DNA of 16,681 nt from Pseudomonadota bacterium (GTDB lineage: Bacteria; Pseudomonadota; Gammaproteobacteria; Burkholderiales; Burkholderiaceae), in the NCBI GenBank assembly GCA_023441105.1, contig JAEZQX010000112.1:1-16681 (forward strand), in the 5' to 3' direction. Numbering within the stretch: the stretch's first letter is position 1; each line of letters begins with the position of its first letter. A program made the position numbers and the translations under genes. Below are positions 1-9,722 of the stretch, piece by piece. The notes beneath the pieces were generated by a model, which searched no databases, had not been told where the DNA came from, and saw nothing but the letters and a program-made list of their open reading frames with translations.

Positions 1-68
1 GCGCAAACGCATGAGCCGCGCCCCCGACCCCGCCCCGCGGGCGTCTCTCATAAGAAACCATCAGACCT

Positions 69-863
69 TCAGCGAGACAAAGCCCCCGCCACTGCGCGTT
101 TCGCCAGCACGGTGATCATCGCCGCCCGGTATTCCGCCGACCCGTGCATGTCGCCATTCAATCCGGCCGGCGAGACCTTGATGTTGGCGATGGCGTCGGC
201 GGAGAAATTGCCCTTCAGCGCGTTCTCCATCTCGGTGACGCGGAAGACGTGCGAGGCGGCGCCGGTGACGGCGACGCGCGGGCCGCCCGGGCCGTTGGCG
301 ACGAACACGCCGACCAGGGGGAAGCGCGACGCCGGCTGGCGCAGCTTCTGGTAGGAAGCCTGCTTGACGACCGGGAAGCTGAGCGACACGATCATCTCGC
401 CGGGCTGCAGCGCGGTTTCGAACAGGCCCTTGAAGAAGTCGTCGGCGGCGATGCTGCGCTGGTTGGTCTTGATGGTCGCGCCGAGGGCGAGCACGGCCGA
501 CGGATAGCAGGCGGCGGGATCGGCGTTGGCGACCGAGCCGCCGATGGTGCCCTGGTTGCGCACCATCGGGTCGCCGATGGCGCCGGCAAGCTCGGCCAGC
601 GCCGGGATCGCGGCGATGACGTCGCTGGAGCGCGCGACCGTGGCGTGGGTGGTCATCGCGCCGATGGTGACCGTGTTGCCGTCGACCTTGATGAAGCGCA
701 GGTCGGGGATGGCGCCCAGGTCGACCAGCGTCGGCGCCGAGGCAAGGCGCAGCCGCATTGATTGGACCAGGCTCTGGCCGCCGGCGAGGAAGCGCGCGTC
801 GCCGCCACCGATCCTGGCGGCCTCGTCGATGGAGGCCGGCCGCTGGTAGTCGAATTCGTACAT
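69..863 (-). CDS. coxM: FAD-binding medium subunit of a form II CO-dehydrogenase-like molybdenum hydroxylase (CoxM-like)
   Basis: This 264-residue protein belongs to the xanthine dehydrogenase/CO dehydrogenase FAD-subunit family. It would carry electrons from the Fe-S subunit to FAD and on to a quinone or other acceptor, in a cytoplasmic or membrane-associated (LMS)2 complex. The two FAD-binding signatures are visible: AGGQSL at residues 27-32 and TIGGSVANADPA at 106-117. The length is close to that usual for CoxM (about 270-290). The ATG at 863 has an AGGAAA Shine-Dalgarno sequence just upstream. It lies 19 bases after the large-subunit gene, so it is the third gene of an S-L-M operon. The symbol is by homology; with a form II large subunit the physiological substrate is open. 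Confidence 0.9.
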   Translation of the reverse strand: MYEFDYQRPASIDEAARIGGGDARFLAGGQSLVQSMRLRLASAPTLVDLGAIPDLRFIKVDGNTVTIGAMTTHATVARSSDVIAAIPALAELAGAIGDPMVRNQGTIGGSVANADPAACYPSAVLALGATIKTNQRSIAADDFFKGLFETALQPGEMIVSLSFPVVKQASYQKLRQPASRFPLVGVFVANGPGGPRVAVTGAASHVFRVTEMENALKGNFSADAIANIKVSPAGLNGDMHGSAEYRAAMITVLAKRAVAGALSR

Positions 864-882
864 GTTTCCTGTCTCCGGTTGA

Positions 883-3255
<2,373 letters not shown>

Positions 3256-3303
3256 CGATGTCTCCTTGGAGCCGACGATCTGCCGGCCACGATGTTCTTG
3301 CGC

Positions 3304-3801
3304 TCAGGCGCTGGCGGCTGCGGTCTGCGTGGCCTGCGCGGCGCCTCCTTCGGCAACCTGGCGGATGGCCTTGACGATGTTCTGGTATCCGGTGCAACGG
3401 CAGATGTTGCCGTCGAGCCCTTCCCGTATCTGCTCGTCGGACGGATTCGGGCAGTCCCGGATCAGCTGCACCGCGCTCATCACCATCCCCGGCGTGCAGA
3501 AGCCGCACTGCAGCGCGTGACAGTCGCGGAAGGCTTCCTGCATCGGATCCAGCGTGCCGCTGGAGAGCCCTTCGATGGTGGTGATCTGCGCGCCCTCGGC
3601 CTGCAGTGCCAGGATCGAGCAGGCCTTCACCGCGCGACCGTTCATGTGGACAGTGCAGGCGCCGCATTGGGCGGTATCGCAGCCGACGTGGGTGCCGGTC
3701 AGGCCGAGATGCTCGCGGATCAGCTGCACCAGCAGCGTGCGGGGATCGATCGTGAGGGCAACGGCCTTGCCGTTCACCGTCAGGTTGACGGTCTGCTGCA
3801 T
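3304..3801 (-). CDS. coxS: 2Fe-2S small subunit of the same molybdenum hydroxylase (CoxS-like)
   Basis: This 165-residue iron-sulfur subunit passes electrons from the Mo site to FAD. The N-terminal plant-ferredoxin-like domain has cluster ligands Cys41, Cys46, Cys49 and Cys61. The C-terminal helical domain has Cys99, Cys102, Cys134 and Cys136 (QCGFC and CRC motifs). All eight ligands are present. The open frame extends upstream to 3873, but the start at 3801 is preferred: AGGAG sits six bases before it and the family's conserved N-terminus begins there. It is the first gene of the operon, 48 bases before the large subunit. The Ala/Thr-rich last 12 residues are an ordinary tail extension. Promoter and operator elements are probably in the 3802-4259 gap. 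Confidence 0.93.
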   Translation of the reverse strand: MQQTVNLTVNGKAVALTIDPRTLLVQLIREHLGLTGTHVGCDTAQCGACTVHMNGRAVKACSILALQAEGAQITTIEGLSSGTLDPMQEAFRDCHALQCGFCTPGMVMSAVQLIRDCPNPSDEQIREGLDGNICRCTGYQNIVKAIRQVAEGGAAQATQTAAASA

Positions 3802-3927
3802 GTCAGTCTCCTGGTCGTCGAGGATGGTGCGTTCTTTTCGGTGGTGCGTTGCGCTCCGCCACCAGCGGAACAACTGTACACGCTCGGCTGCTCGCGGACT
3901 GAACGTTTCGGCGGCGGCTTCGGTACG

Positions 3928-3949
3928 GGTTTACCCTGATTTGCAAACC
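3928..3949. promoter_or_regulatory. Candidate operator: imperfect dyad upstream of coxS
   Basis: The arms GGTTTAC and GCAAACC match at six of seven positions around an 8-base centre. The dyad lies about 125-150 bases upstream of the coxS start, in the divergent gap. Size and symmetry suit a dimeric LysR- or GntR-type regulator, but no such regulator gene is in the window. The assignment is inference from symmetry and position alone. Confidence 0.3.
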
Positions 3950-4090
3950 GGGGCCAAAACTACCGTGGATCGGGTTGGGAACGGCAGCCGTCGGGGTGCG
4001 CGCGACAAAGCAGGCCCGCCTGTCGCCAAATTACCTACGCAAGTGCTGGCGGCCGAGCATTTGTTCACCCGAGCGTCATGGGCGGCTGCC

Positions 4091-4096
4091 TATACT
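4091..4096 (+). promoter_or_regulatory. Possible -10 element for the GMC oxidoreductase gene
   Basis: TATACT matches the sigma-70 -10 consensus at five of six positions and stands out in GC-rich surroundings. No good -35 hexamer is found 16-18 bases upstream, but a TG lies four bases before it. If used, the transcript would have a leader of roughly 155 bases containing the GAACAAG repeats. Confidence 0.25.
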
Positions 4097-4177
4097 GCGC
4101 CACGGCGCTGCAGCATCGCGTCCGTTCCCGCCCGGCTGTGAAGGCCGGGGACTGTGCCGTGCGTGGGAACCCAAAAA

Positions 4178-4207
4178 GAACAAGTCCGGAATCCGAACAA
4201 GAACAAG
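4178..4207 (+). repeat. Three GAACAAG direct repeats in the GMC oxidoreductase leader
   Basis: GAACAAG occurs at 4178-4184, 4195-4201 and 4201-4207, the last two sharing one base, in an A-rich patch about 50-80 bases before the GMC start codon. The patch is markedly poorer in GC than its surroundings. It could be an activator site or an unstructured leader that helps translation; nothing in the sequence decides this. Confidence 0.35.
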
Positions 4208-4259
4208 CCCAAGGCAGTCGCCTGTTCTGTGCGGTGCCCTGCAACCACACAGTTGGTTC

Positions 4260-5954
4260 ATGCTACTCGACACGAAGCGGCTTCGCTCCGGCGCGGTCAT
4301 CGAATCGGAAGTCTGTATCGTCGGCGGCGGCGTTGCCGGCATCACCCTGGCACTCGAGTTGGGCCGCGCCGGCATCGGCGTCACCCTGCTGGAGAGCGGC
4401 GGCCTGGCGCGCGACGAGGAGACCTCCGACCTGTTCAAGGGCACGAGCGTCGGCGTCCCCTACGACTTCGCCGAGGGAACCCGCAGTCGCTTCCTCGGCG
4501 GCAGCAGCAACTGCTGGGGCGGCTTCTGCCGGCCCTGGGACGAGCAGGCCTTCCAGGCCCGCGATTGGGTCGATGCCAGCGGCTGGCCGATCGGCCGTGC
4601 CGAGCTGGATGGTTGCTACACCCGGGCCCATTCGGTCCTCAAGGTTCCCGCCGAGAACTATCGCCCCGAGTACTGGATCGGGTCGCACCAGGCGGTAGGC
4701 GCGGCCGGGCTTGCCCACGGTGCGGCGCAGCCTCACCGGCTGCCGGTTGATCCGCGCAACGTCGAGGAAATCGTCTCCCAGTTCAGCCCGCCGTTGCGAT
4801 TGGGCAAGGCCTACCGCGACGAGCTCGAGCAATCGCGCCACGTCTCCGTCTACCTGTGGGCGAACGCGACCGAGATCCAGTGCAATCCCTGGGCGAGTGC
4901 CGTCGAGGGCATCCAGGTGAAGACGTTCGGCGGCGTCACCGCCACCTTCAGGGCGCGTCATTTCGTGCTTGCCGCAGGCGGCATCGAGAACCCGCGCCTG
5001 CTGCTCGCTTCGCGACGCCAGCAGGCCGAGGGCCTGGGCAATGGCTACGACCTGGTCGGCCGCTACTTCCAGGACCATCCGCGGATCTTCAACGGCGCAG
5101 TCGACTTCGTCGACCCGTATCGCCACAACCCGCTGTACGACATCAAGTTCCACTGCATCGCCGAGGATCTCACCATCGCCGGCGCCCGCATCTCCGGCCA
5201 GCTGCGCCTGCCGCTCGAGGTGCAGCGCCGCGAGCGGCTGCTCGACGCGCAGGTGTGGTTCCGCTCGCTCTATGCCGGCGAAGGCGAGGAGGTGGTCCGG
5301 GCGCTGTACCGCTGCCGCCAGCGGCTGCACGGCAAGCGCTCGCTCACCGCCGGCCTGGCGCACGACCTGAAGAGCATGCTGGCGCGGCCTCATGACGCGC
5401 TCGGATACGCGCTCGCCCATTTCTCCGCCTCGAGGAAGCTGGTCAGGTCGGTGACCATGGAGATGATCCTCGAACCGGAGCCGAATCGCGACAGCCGGGT
5501 ACAGCTGTCAGACGAGGTCGATGCGCTGGGCATGCGCCGCGTCAGCATCGACTGGCGCCTGACCGAAGCGGCGGTGCGCACGGTCGACCGCACCTTCGAG
5601 CTCATCGCCAAGGAGCTGGAGGAGCGCCGGATTGCGACGGTGCGCCTCGACGAACCGTTGCGCCTGCGTGGCTGGCCGCGCGACCTCGAGGGCACCTACC
5701 ATCACATGGGGACCACGCGCATGCACGACTCGCCGCGGCAGGGCGTCGTCGATCGCGATTGCCGCCTGCATGGTGTCGACAACCTTTACGTGGCTGGTTC
5801 CTCGGTGTTCCCGACGTCCTCCTCGAACCATCCGACGATGACCCTGGTGGCGCTGGCGCTGCGCCTGGCCGACAACCTGGTCGGTCGGATTCGCGGCAAG
5901 GTCACGACCGCGGTCGAGCAGCCGCCTCGCCAGGAGGTGCTGCCGGTCGCCTGA
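4260..5954 (+). CDS. GMC-family FAD-dependent oxidoreductase
   Basis: This 564-residue glucose-methanol-choline family flavoprotein probably oxidises an alcohol or sugar hydroxyl using FAD. An N-terminal Rossmann fold with GGGVAG (residues 22-27) ends in the acidic LLESGG (43-48). A GGSSNCWGG loop follows, as in this bacterial subfamily. The C-terminal GMC domain has YHHMGTTRM from residue 480 and SSNHPTMT around 521-528, so His481 or His482 and His524 are the likely catalytic pair, compared with the His-Asn pair of pyranose oxidase. There is no signal peptide, so it is probably cytoplasmic. The frame is open back to 3975, but the family N-terminus begins at the ATG at 4260, although its ribosome site is weak. 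A copper-radical oxidase gene follows after 151 bases. The substrate is unknown. Confidence 0.88.
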   Translation: MLLDTKRLRSGAVIESEVCIVGGGVAGITLALELGRAGIGVTLLESGGLARDEETSDLFKGTSVGVPYDFAEGTRSRFLGGSSNCWGGFCRPWDEQAFQARDWVDASGWPIGRAELDGCYTRAHSVLKVPAENYRPEYWIGSHQAVGAAGLAHGAAQPHRLPVDPRNVEEIVSQFSPPLRLGKAYRDELEQSRHVSVYLWANATEIQCNPWASAVEGIQVKTFGGVTATFRARHFVLAAGGIENPRLLLASRRQQAEGLGNGYDLVGRYFQDHPRIFNGAVDFVDPYRHNPLYDIKFHCIAEDLTIAGARISGQLRLPLEVQRRERLLDAQVWFRSLYAGEGEEVVRALYRCRQRLHGKRSLTAGLAHDLKSMLARPHDALGYALAHFSASRKLVRSVTMEMILEPEPNRDSRVQLSDEVDALGMRRVSIDWRLTEAAVRTVDRTFELIAKELEERRIATVRLDEPLRLRGWPRDLEGTYHHMGTTRMHDSPRQGVVDRDCRLHGVDNLYVAGSSVFPTSSSNHPTMTLVALALRLADNLVGRIRGKVTTAVEQPPRQEVLPVA

Positions 5955-6105
5955 TCGTACGCGACCGGTCGCTGTCGTGAACTCCGTCACCCTGGCGCGC
6001 AGGGCGCGTCGCAGTCGTTAATTCCTTCACTGCATCGGCAAGGCCCGGTTCCTAGACTGGCTGCTCCGCCCCCCGCTCCGGGCGGGCCGCCCGTCCCGAG
6101 GAACC

Positions 6106-7887
6106 ATGACACCCTCCACCGTTTCGACTCGCAGCTCCGTTGTACTGCTGATGGTGCTGGCAGCTTGCGGCGGTGGCGGCGACGGATCCCCGACGCAGCT
6201 GACGCAGGCGCCCACCGGCGTCAACGCCGGCACGCCGGCGTCGCCGAGCAACTCGACGCCTTCCGACGCCGCTTCGCGCCCGTCGGTGCCGACGGCCACC
6301 ACGCCGCCGCCCAAGCTGCCGGAAAATTCGACGCCGCCTGCTCCGCCGACCGGTGGCGACCCGCCGCCGCCGGCCGGTCCGACGCCGGTCTCCGGCAGCC
6401 GCATGCATGGCGCCTGGTCGAGCGTCGTCGACTGGCCGCTGCTGTCGATCCATGCCGCCTTGCTGCCCGACGGTCGCGTCATGACCTACGGCACGGACAT
6501 CAGCGCTGCCGGCTACAACCGCTTCATGTACGACGTGTTCGATCCGACGCAGGATCCCGCCTCGCCGGCATCCCACCTCACGCTCGACAACACGACGGCC
6601 ACCAACATCTTCTGCAGCGCCCAGATCGTGCTGCCGCAAAGCGGCGAGCTGATGCTGGCCGGCGGCGATATCAACATTGCCGGGCGAGCCCAGAGCCGCG
6701 GCAATCCCGACATCAACCTGTTCGACCCCCGCACCAACATCCTGCGGCCCACCTCGCAGAAGATGCAGCGGCCCCGCTGGTATGCGACCGCCACGGTGCT
6801 GCCGAAGGGCGACATCTACCTGCAGGGCGGAACCGACGGCGAGGAGCATCCCGAGATCCGCTTCGCGGATGGCAGCTTCAGGCTCCTGGAGGGCATCGAC
6901 ACGCTGAAGACCGTTTCCGACGGCCATCCCTTCTTCGACAACAACTACCCGCGCAATTTCGTCGCGCCGACCGGCAAGATCTTCGGCTTCGACCATCACT
7001 GGATGTACCAGGTCGATCCCTATGGCAGCGGCGACGGCGGCGCGCCGGGCAGCCTGACGATCTTCGATGCCCACTGGAACATCCCCAACACCCGTGGCGG
7101 CGACGCTTATCGCGGCTGGGGCGCCAGCTCAACGGCCGTCATGTACCGGCCCGGCAAGATCCTGCAGCTGGGTGGCACGCAGGCCAATGCAACGATCATC
7201 GACATCACCGGCGCGACGCCGCGGCTGAAGGACCTGCCGCCGTTGAGCCAGGTGCGGCAGTGGTCCAACGCCACCGTGATGCCCGACGGCCGGGTTCTCG
7301 TGTCCGGCGGTTCGAGCCGCAACCTGCTCAACGATCCGGCGTCGCAGGATGTCGGCCAGGTCGCGCTGGTGCCGGAGATCTTCGATCCGGCGACCGAGAG
7401 CTGGTCTCTGGCCGCGCCATTGTCGAAGGCCCGCTTCTATCACAGCCTGACGCTGCTGCTGCCGGACGCGACGATCCTCTCGACCGGTGGCGGCTCGCCG
7501 GGTCCGCTCACCAACCTGAACGCCCAGATCTACTACCCGGGCTACCTGTTCGGGAACGACGGCAGCCGCGCCACCCGACCGGTGATCGACCAGGCCGACG
7601 GCGCACTGCCGCTGGTCGTCGCGCCGTCGTCGACCTTCCAGCTCACCTCGCAGGATGCCGCCCGGATCAGGCGGGTGACGATGGTGGCGACCGGTTCGGT
7701 CACCCATTCGTTCGACATGAACCAGCGCTTCGTCGAGCCGTCGTTCAACGTGAGCGGCAACCGGATCAACGTGTCGCTGCCGGCGAACGCCTACGAGACG
7801 CCTCCCGGCTACTACATGGTGTTCGCCATCGACGACGCCGGCGTGCCCTCGCGGGCGCGGATGATCCGGATCAATCCGCAGGGCTGA
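6106..7887 (+). CDS. Lipoprotein copper-radical oxidase, galactose oxidase/glyoxal oxidase type
   Basis: This 593-residue protein would oxidise an alcohol or aldehyde with O2, releasing H2O2. Residues 1-20 are a lipoprotein signal with LAAC lipobox (lipidation at Cys21); Gly at +2 favours the outer membrane. A Pro/Ser/Thr-rich linker runs to about 98, then a kelch-type beta-propeller and a C-terminal DUF1929/E-set domain. All cofactor residues known from Fusarium galactose oxidase have counterparts: Cys170 in FCSAQ and Tyr226 in RWYAT (thioether pair), Tyr445-His446 in FYHS (axial Tyr and Cu ligand) and His534 in VTHSFD. The tryptophan that stacks on the fungal cofactor is not evident at the expected place. 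GAGG precedes the ATG by four bases. It may share a transcript with the upstream GMC gene. The substrate cannot be read from the sequence. Confidence 0.88.
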   Translation: MTPSTVSTRSSVVLLMVLAACGGGGDGSPTQLTQAPTGVNAGTPASPSNSTPSDAASRPSVPTATTPPPKLPENSTPPAPPTGGDPPPPAGPTPVSGSRMHGAWSSVVDWPLLSIHAALLPDGRVMTYGTDISAAGYNRFMYDVFDPTQDPASPASHLTLDNTTATNIFCSAQIVLPQSGELMLAGGDINIAGRAQSRGNPDINLFDPRTNILRPTSQKMQRPRWYATATVLPKGDIYLQGGTDGEEHPEIRFADGSFRLLEGIDTLKTVSDGHPFFDNNYPRNFVAPTGKIFGFDHHWMYQVDPYGSGDGGAPGSLTIFDAHWNIPNTRGGDAYRGWGASSTAVMYRPGKILQLGGTQANATIIDITGATPRLKDLPPLSQVRQWSNATVMPDGRVLVSGGSSRNLLNDPASQDVGQVALVPEIFDPATESWSLAAPLSKARFYHSLTLLLPDATILSTGGGSPGPLTNLNAQIYYPGYLFGNDGSRATRPVIDQADGALPLVVAPSSTFQLTSQDAARIRRVTMVATGSVTHSFDMNQRFVEPSFNVSGNRINVSLPANAYETPPGYYMVFAIDDAGVPSRARMIRINPQG

Positions 7888-8070
7888 GCGGGCCGTCGCC
7901 GGGCCAAGGCTGGCGCGTTCCAGGCGGGCCACGCAGTCGGACTGCGCCGGTCCGCAGGCCCCCGGATCTCTCGTTTTGGGTACCACGCCGCCCGCCGCCT
8001 GCCGGATGGTGTCGACCGCTCATGTGCCTCAGGATTAGCCATCCGGAAGCTCTGGCGCAAGGTGGCGGTC

Positions 8071-8160
8071 ATGAGAATCGAAGAAATATTCGTCGGGGTG
8101 CTGCTCGTCGTCGCGGTGGCTTCCTATGGCTTCGTCGCCGCGATCACGCTGCTGACCTGA
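8071..8160 (+). CDS. 29-residue single-helix membrane peptide (hypothetical)
   Basis: The ORF starts at ATG 8071, preceded at six bases by AAGGTGG, and ends at TGA 8158-8160. The peptide begins MRIEEIF and continues as one unbroken hydrophobic helix (about residues 7-28, Val/Leu/Ala-rich with a Gly and a Tyr), ending LLT. Its size and layout are those of small bacterial membrane proteins; KdpF of E. coli is also 29 residues, but I see no clear KdpF motif and it is not next to kdpA. It lies 183 bases after the copper-radical oxidase gene and ends six bases before the convergent hybrid kinase stop. Between it and the oxidase is a CGCAGTC/GACTGCG inverted repeat (7932-7946). Function unknown. 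Confidence 0.5.
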   Translation: MRIEEIFVGVLLVVAVASYGFVAAITLLT

Positions 8161-8165
8161 ATCGT

Positions 8166-9722
8166 TCAGCCGCTGGCCTGCCCGGCGGCCGCCAGCAGCC
8201 CGCGCAGCGTGTCCAGGTCGGTGGGCTTGACGAGATGACGGTCGAAACCGGCCGCCTCGGACTGCAGCCGGTCCTTCTCCTGCCCCCACCCGGTCAGGGC
8301 GACCAGGAGCGCGTTGGCTGATTGGGGGTGCTGCCGCATGCGGCGCGCCACCTCGTAGCCGTCCATCTGGGGCATGCCGATGTCGAGGAAGACGACGTCG
8401 GGCCGGTGCGTCTCGATCATGGCCAGCGCCGTCGGTCCGTCGTGGGCGATGGCCACCTGCGCGCCGATCACCTCGAGCAATGCGCCGAGGCTGTCGGCGG
8501 CATCGTGGTTGTCGTCGACCACCAGGATCCGCGAGTGGGACGTCACGACCGGGCGCTCCGGCACCCGGTCCTGCCCTTGCGACTCCTGGCGCCTGGCGAT
8601 CACCGGCAGGCGCACCGTGAGGAGGCTGCCGGTACCAGGCCCGTCGCTTTGCGCCGCGACCTTGCCGCCGTGCATCTCGACGACGCTGCGGACCAGCGTC
8701 AGGCCGATGCCGAGGCCGCCCGGCGACCGCGACGCCGCCGTGTCGCCCTGCGCGAACATGTCGAACACCCGGGGCAGGAGGGTGGCCGCAATGCCGATGC
8801 CGCTGTCCTGCACCTCGATCAGCGCTTCGTCGCCGACGCGGCGGGCGGTCAGCCTGATCGAGCCGCCCGGGTCGGTGTACTTGGCCGCATTGTTCAGCAG
8901 GTTGGAGATGACCTGGGCGATCCGCGTGTGGTCGATATCCAGCCAGACCTCTTCGTCCGGCAGCTGTACCTGCAGGCGATGCCGGGCGGCATCGATCACC
9001 GTGCGGCTCGTCTCGAGCGCCGAGGCCACCACGGCTGCCAGCTGCACCGGCATGCGGCGCAGCTCGATCGTGCCGCGGGTGATGCGCGAGATCTCCAGGA
9101 GGTCGTCCACCAGCCGCACCATGTGCACGACCTGGCGGCCCATCATGTCGGCGAGATCCTGGACCACCGGCTGTTCCGCGCCTGCCATGCGCAACAGTTC
9201 GACCGAGTTGCGAATGGGTGCCAGCGGATTGCGCAGCTCGTGCGCCAGGGTGGCGAGGAATTCGTCCTTGCGGCGGTCGGCCTCTTCGAGCGACAGCAGC
9301 TGGGCGCGCGACTGATACTGGCGCAGCCGGGCCCGCAGCGCGGTGCTCGCGGCGCTGATCATCGCCGAAACCCGGATCGGCCTTTCGAGCAGGATGACGT
9401 TGCCCAGGGTGCTCACCGCCAGCGCCACAATGCTCGAATCGGCGCCCGGGCGGGTGAGCAGCAGGATCGGCAGGTCCGACCAGCTCGGCTGGCGGGCAAG
9501 CACCGACACCAGAGGTTCGGTGCCGCCGGCCAGCGCCTCCTCGGCCACCAGCGCGGCGCCGGCGCCGGCGTCGATCTCCGCCGCCAGGGTGGCGATATCC
9601 CGGCACGCCTGGCATTGCATGCCGGCGCTGCGCAACTTGGCCGCGGTCAGCGCGGCGTCCTTGCCCACCGGGGCGAGGATCAGCAACCTTTCTTCGTTCC
9701 CGGTGTCGGGTAGTCCCGTCAC
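8166..9722 (-). CDS. Hybrid sensor histidine kinase/response regulator coupled to the KaiC-like gene
   Basis: This 518-residue soluble hybrid kinase has no membrane segment. An N-terminal receiver-like fold (about 10-125) lacks the phospho-acceptor Asp. A HisKA domain follows with His161 in LAHELRNP, then HATPase with N-box LLNNAAKYT, G1 DSGIGI, and GGLGIGLTLVRS. A C-terminal receiver has VVDDN, Asp447 in FLDIGMPQMDG and a VKP lysine. The start is taken as the GTG at 9722, whose GTGA overlaps the stop of the KaiC-like gene, implying translational coupling. The frame is open much further upstream (to 10364), but that part is a low-complexity Arg/Pro/Ala shadow of the KaiC-like gene. Context suggests its input is the KaiC-like ATPase, perhaps as SasA reads KaiC, though there is no KaiB-like N-domain. 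The output partner is unknown. Confidence 0.87.
   Translation of the reverse strand: MTGLPDTGNEERLLILAPVGKDAALTAAKLRSAGMQCQACRDIATLAAEIDAGAGAALVAEEALAGGTEPLVSVLARQPSWSDLPILLLTRPGADSSIVALAVSTLGNVILLERPIRVSAMISAASTALRARLRQYQSRAQLLSLEEADRRKDEFLATLAHELRNPLAPIRNSVELLRMAGAEQPVVQDLADMMGRQVVHMVRLVDDLLEISRITRGTIELRRMPVQLAAVVASALETSRTVIDAARHRLQVQLPDEEVWLDIDHTRIAQVISNLLNNAAKYTDPGGSIRLTARRVGDEALIEVQDSGIGIAATLLPRVFDMFAQGDTAASRSPGGLGIGLTLVRSVVEMHGGKVAAQSDGPGTGSLLTVRLPVIARRQESQGQDRVPERPVVTSHSRILVVDDNHDAADSLGALLEVIGAQVAIAHDGPTALAMIETHRPDVVFLDIGMPQMDGYEVARRMRQHPQSANALLVALTGWGQEKDRLQSEAAGFDRHLVKPTDLDTLRGLLAAAGQASG

Larger units (their letters stand above)
3802..4259. other. Divergent intergenic region between the coxSLM-like operon and the GMC oxidoreductase gene
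   Basis: This is 458 bases with no convincing gene on either strand; the open frames across it lack family similarity that I recognise and have no good ribosome binding site. It must hold promoters for both flanking transcription units. It contains the dyad at 3928-3949, a TATACT -10-like hexamer at 4091-4096 reading rightward, and three copies of GAACAAG between 4178 and 4207, close to the GMC start. No riboswitch or small RNA is recognisable. Confidence 0.6.

Noticed and set aside
1..61. Open minus-strand frame starting at ATG 61 with GAAGG upstream, running off the left edge
   Set aside because: It could be the next gene of the cox operon, but only 20 low-complexity codons are visible, two other ATGs in the same stretch compete, and no family can be recognised.
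3942..3957. Sigma-54-like promoter (TGG...TTTGCA) upstream of coxS on the minus strand
   Set aside because: The GG and GC elements are nine bases apart instead of the required ten, so it is unlikely to be functional.
5961..5972. Perfect 12-bp palindrome GCGACCGGTCGC just after the GMC stop
   Set aside because: No loop and no T-run, so not a terminator; a short GC palindrome like this is expected by chance in such sequence.
7932..7946. Inverted repeat CGCAGTC-G-GACTGCG after the copper-radical oxidase gene
   Set aside because: The one-base centre leaves a short stem after loop opening, and the nearest T-run (7974-7977) is about 27 bases away, so a terminator call is not supported.
8071..8160. 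The 29-residue peptide as KdpF
   Set aside because: Same length as E. coli KdpF and kdpDE are nearby, but it is over 5 kb from kdpE, on the opposite strand, not followed by kdpA, and has no clear KdpF sequence match.
6165..8321. A 718-codon plus-strand frame overlapping the copper-radical oxidase
   Set aside because: Out of frame with a protein having all cofactor motifs; its composition (Arg/Ala/Pro/Gly) is that of a shifted frame.
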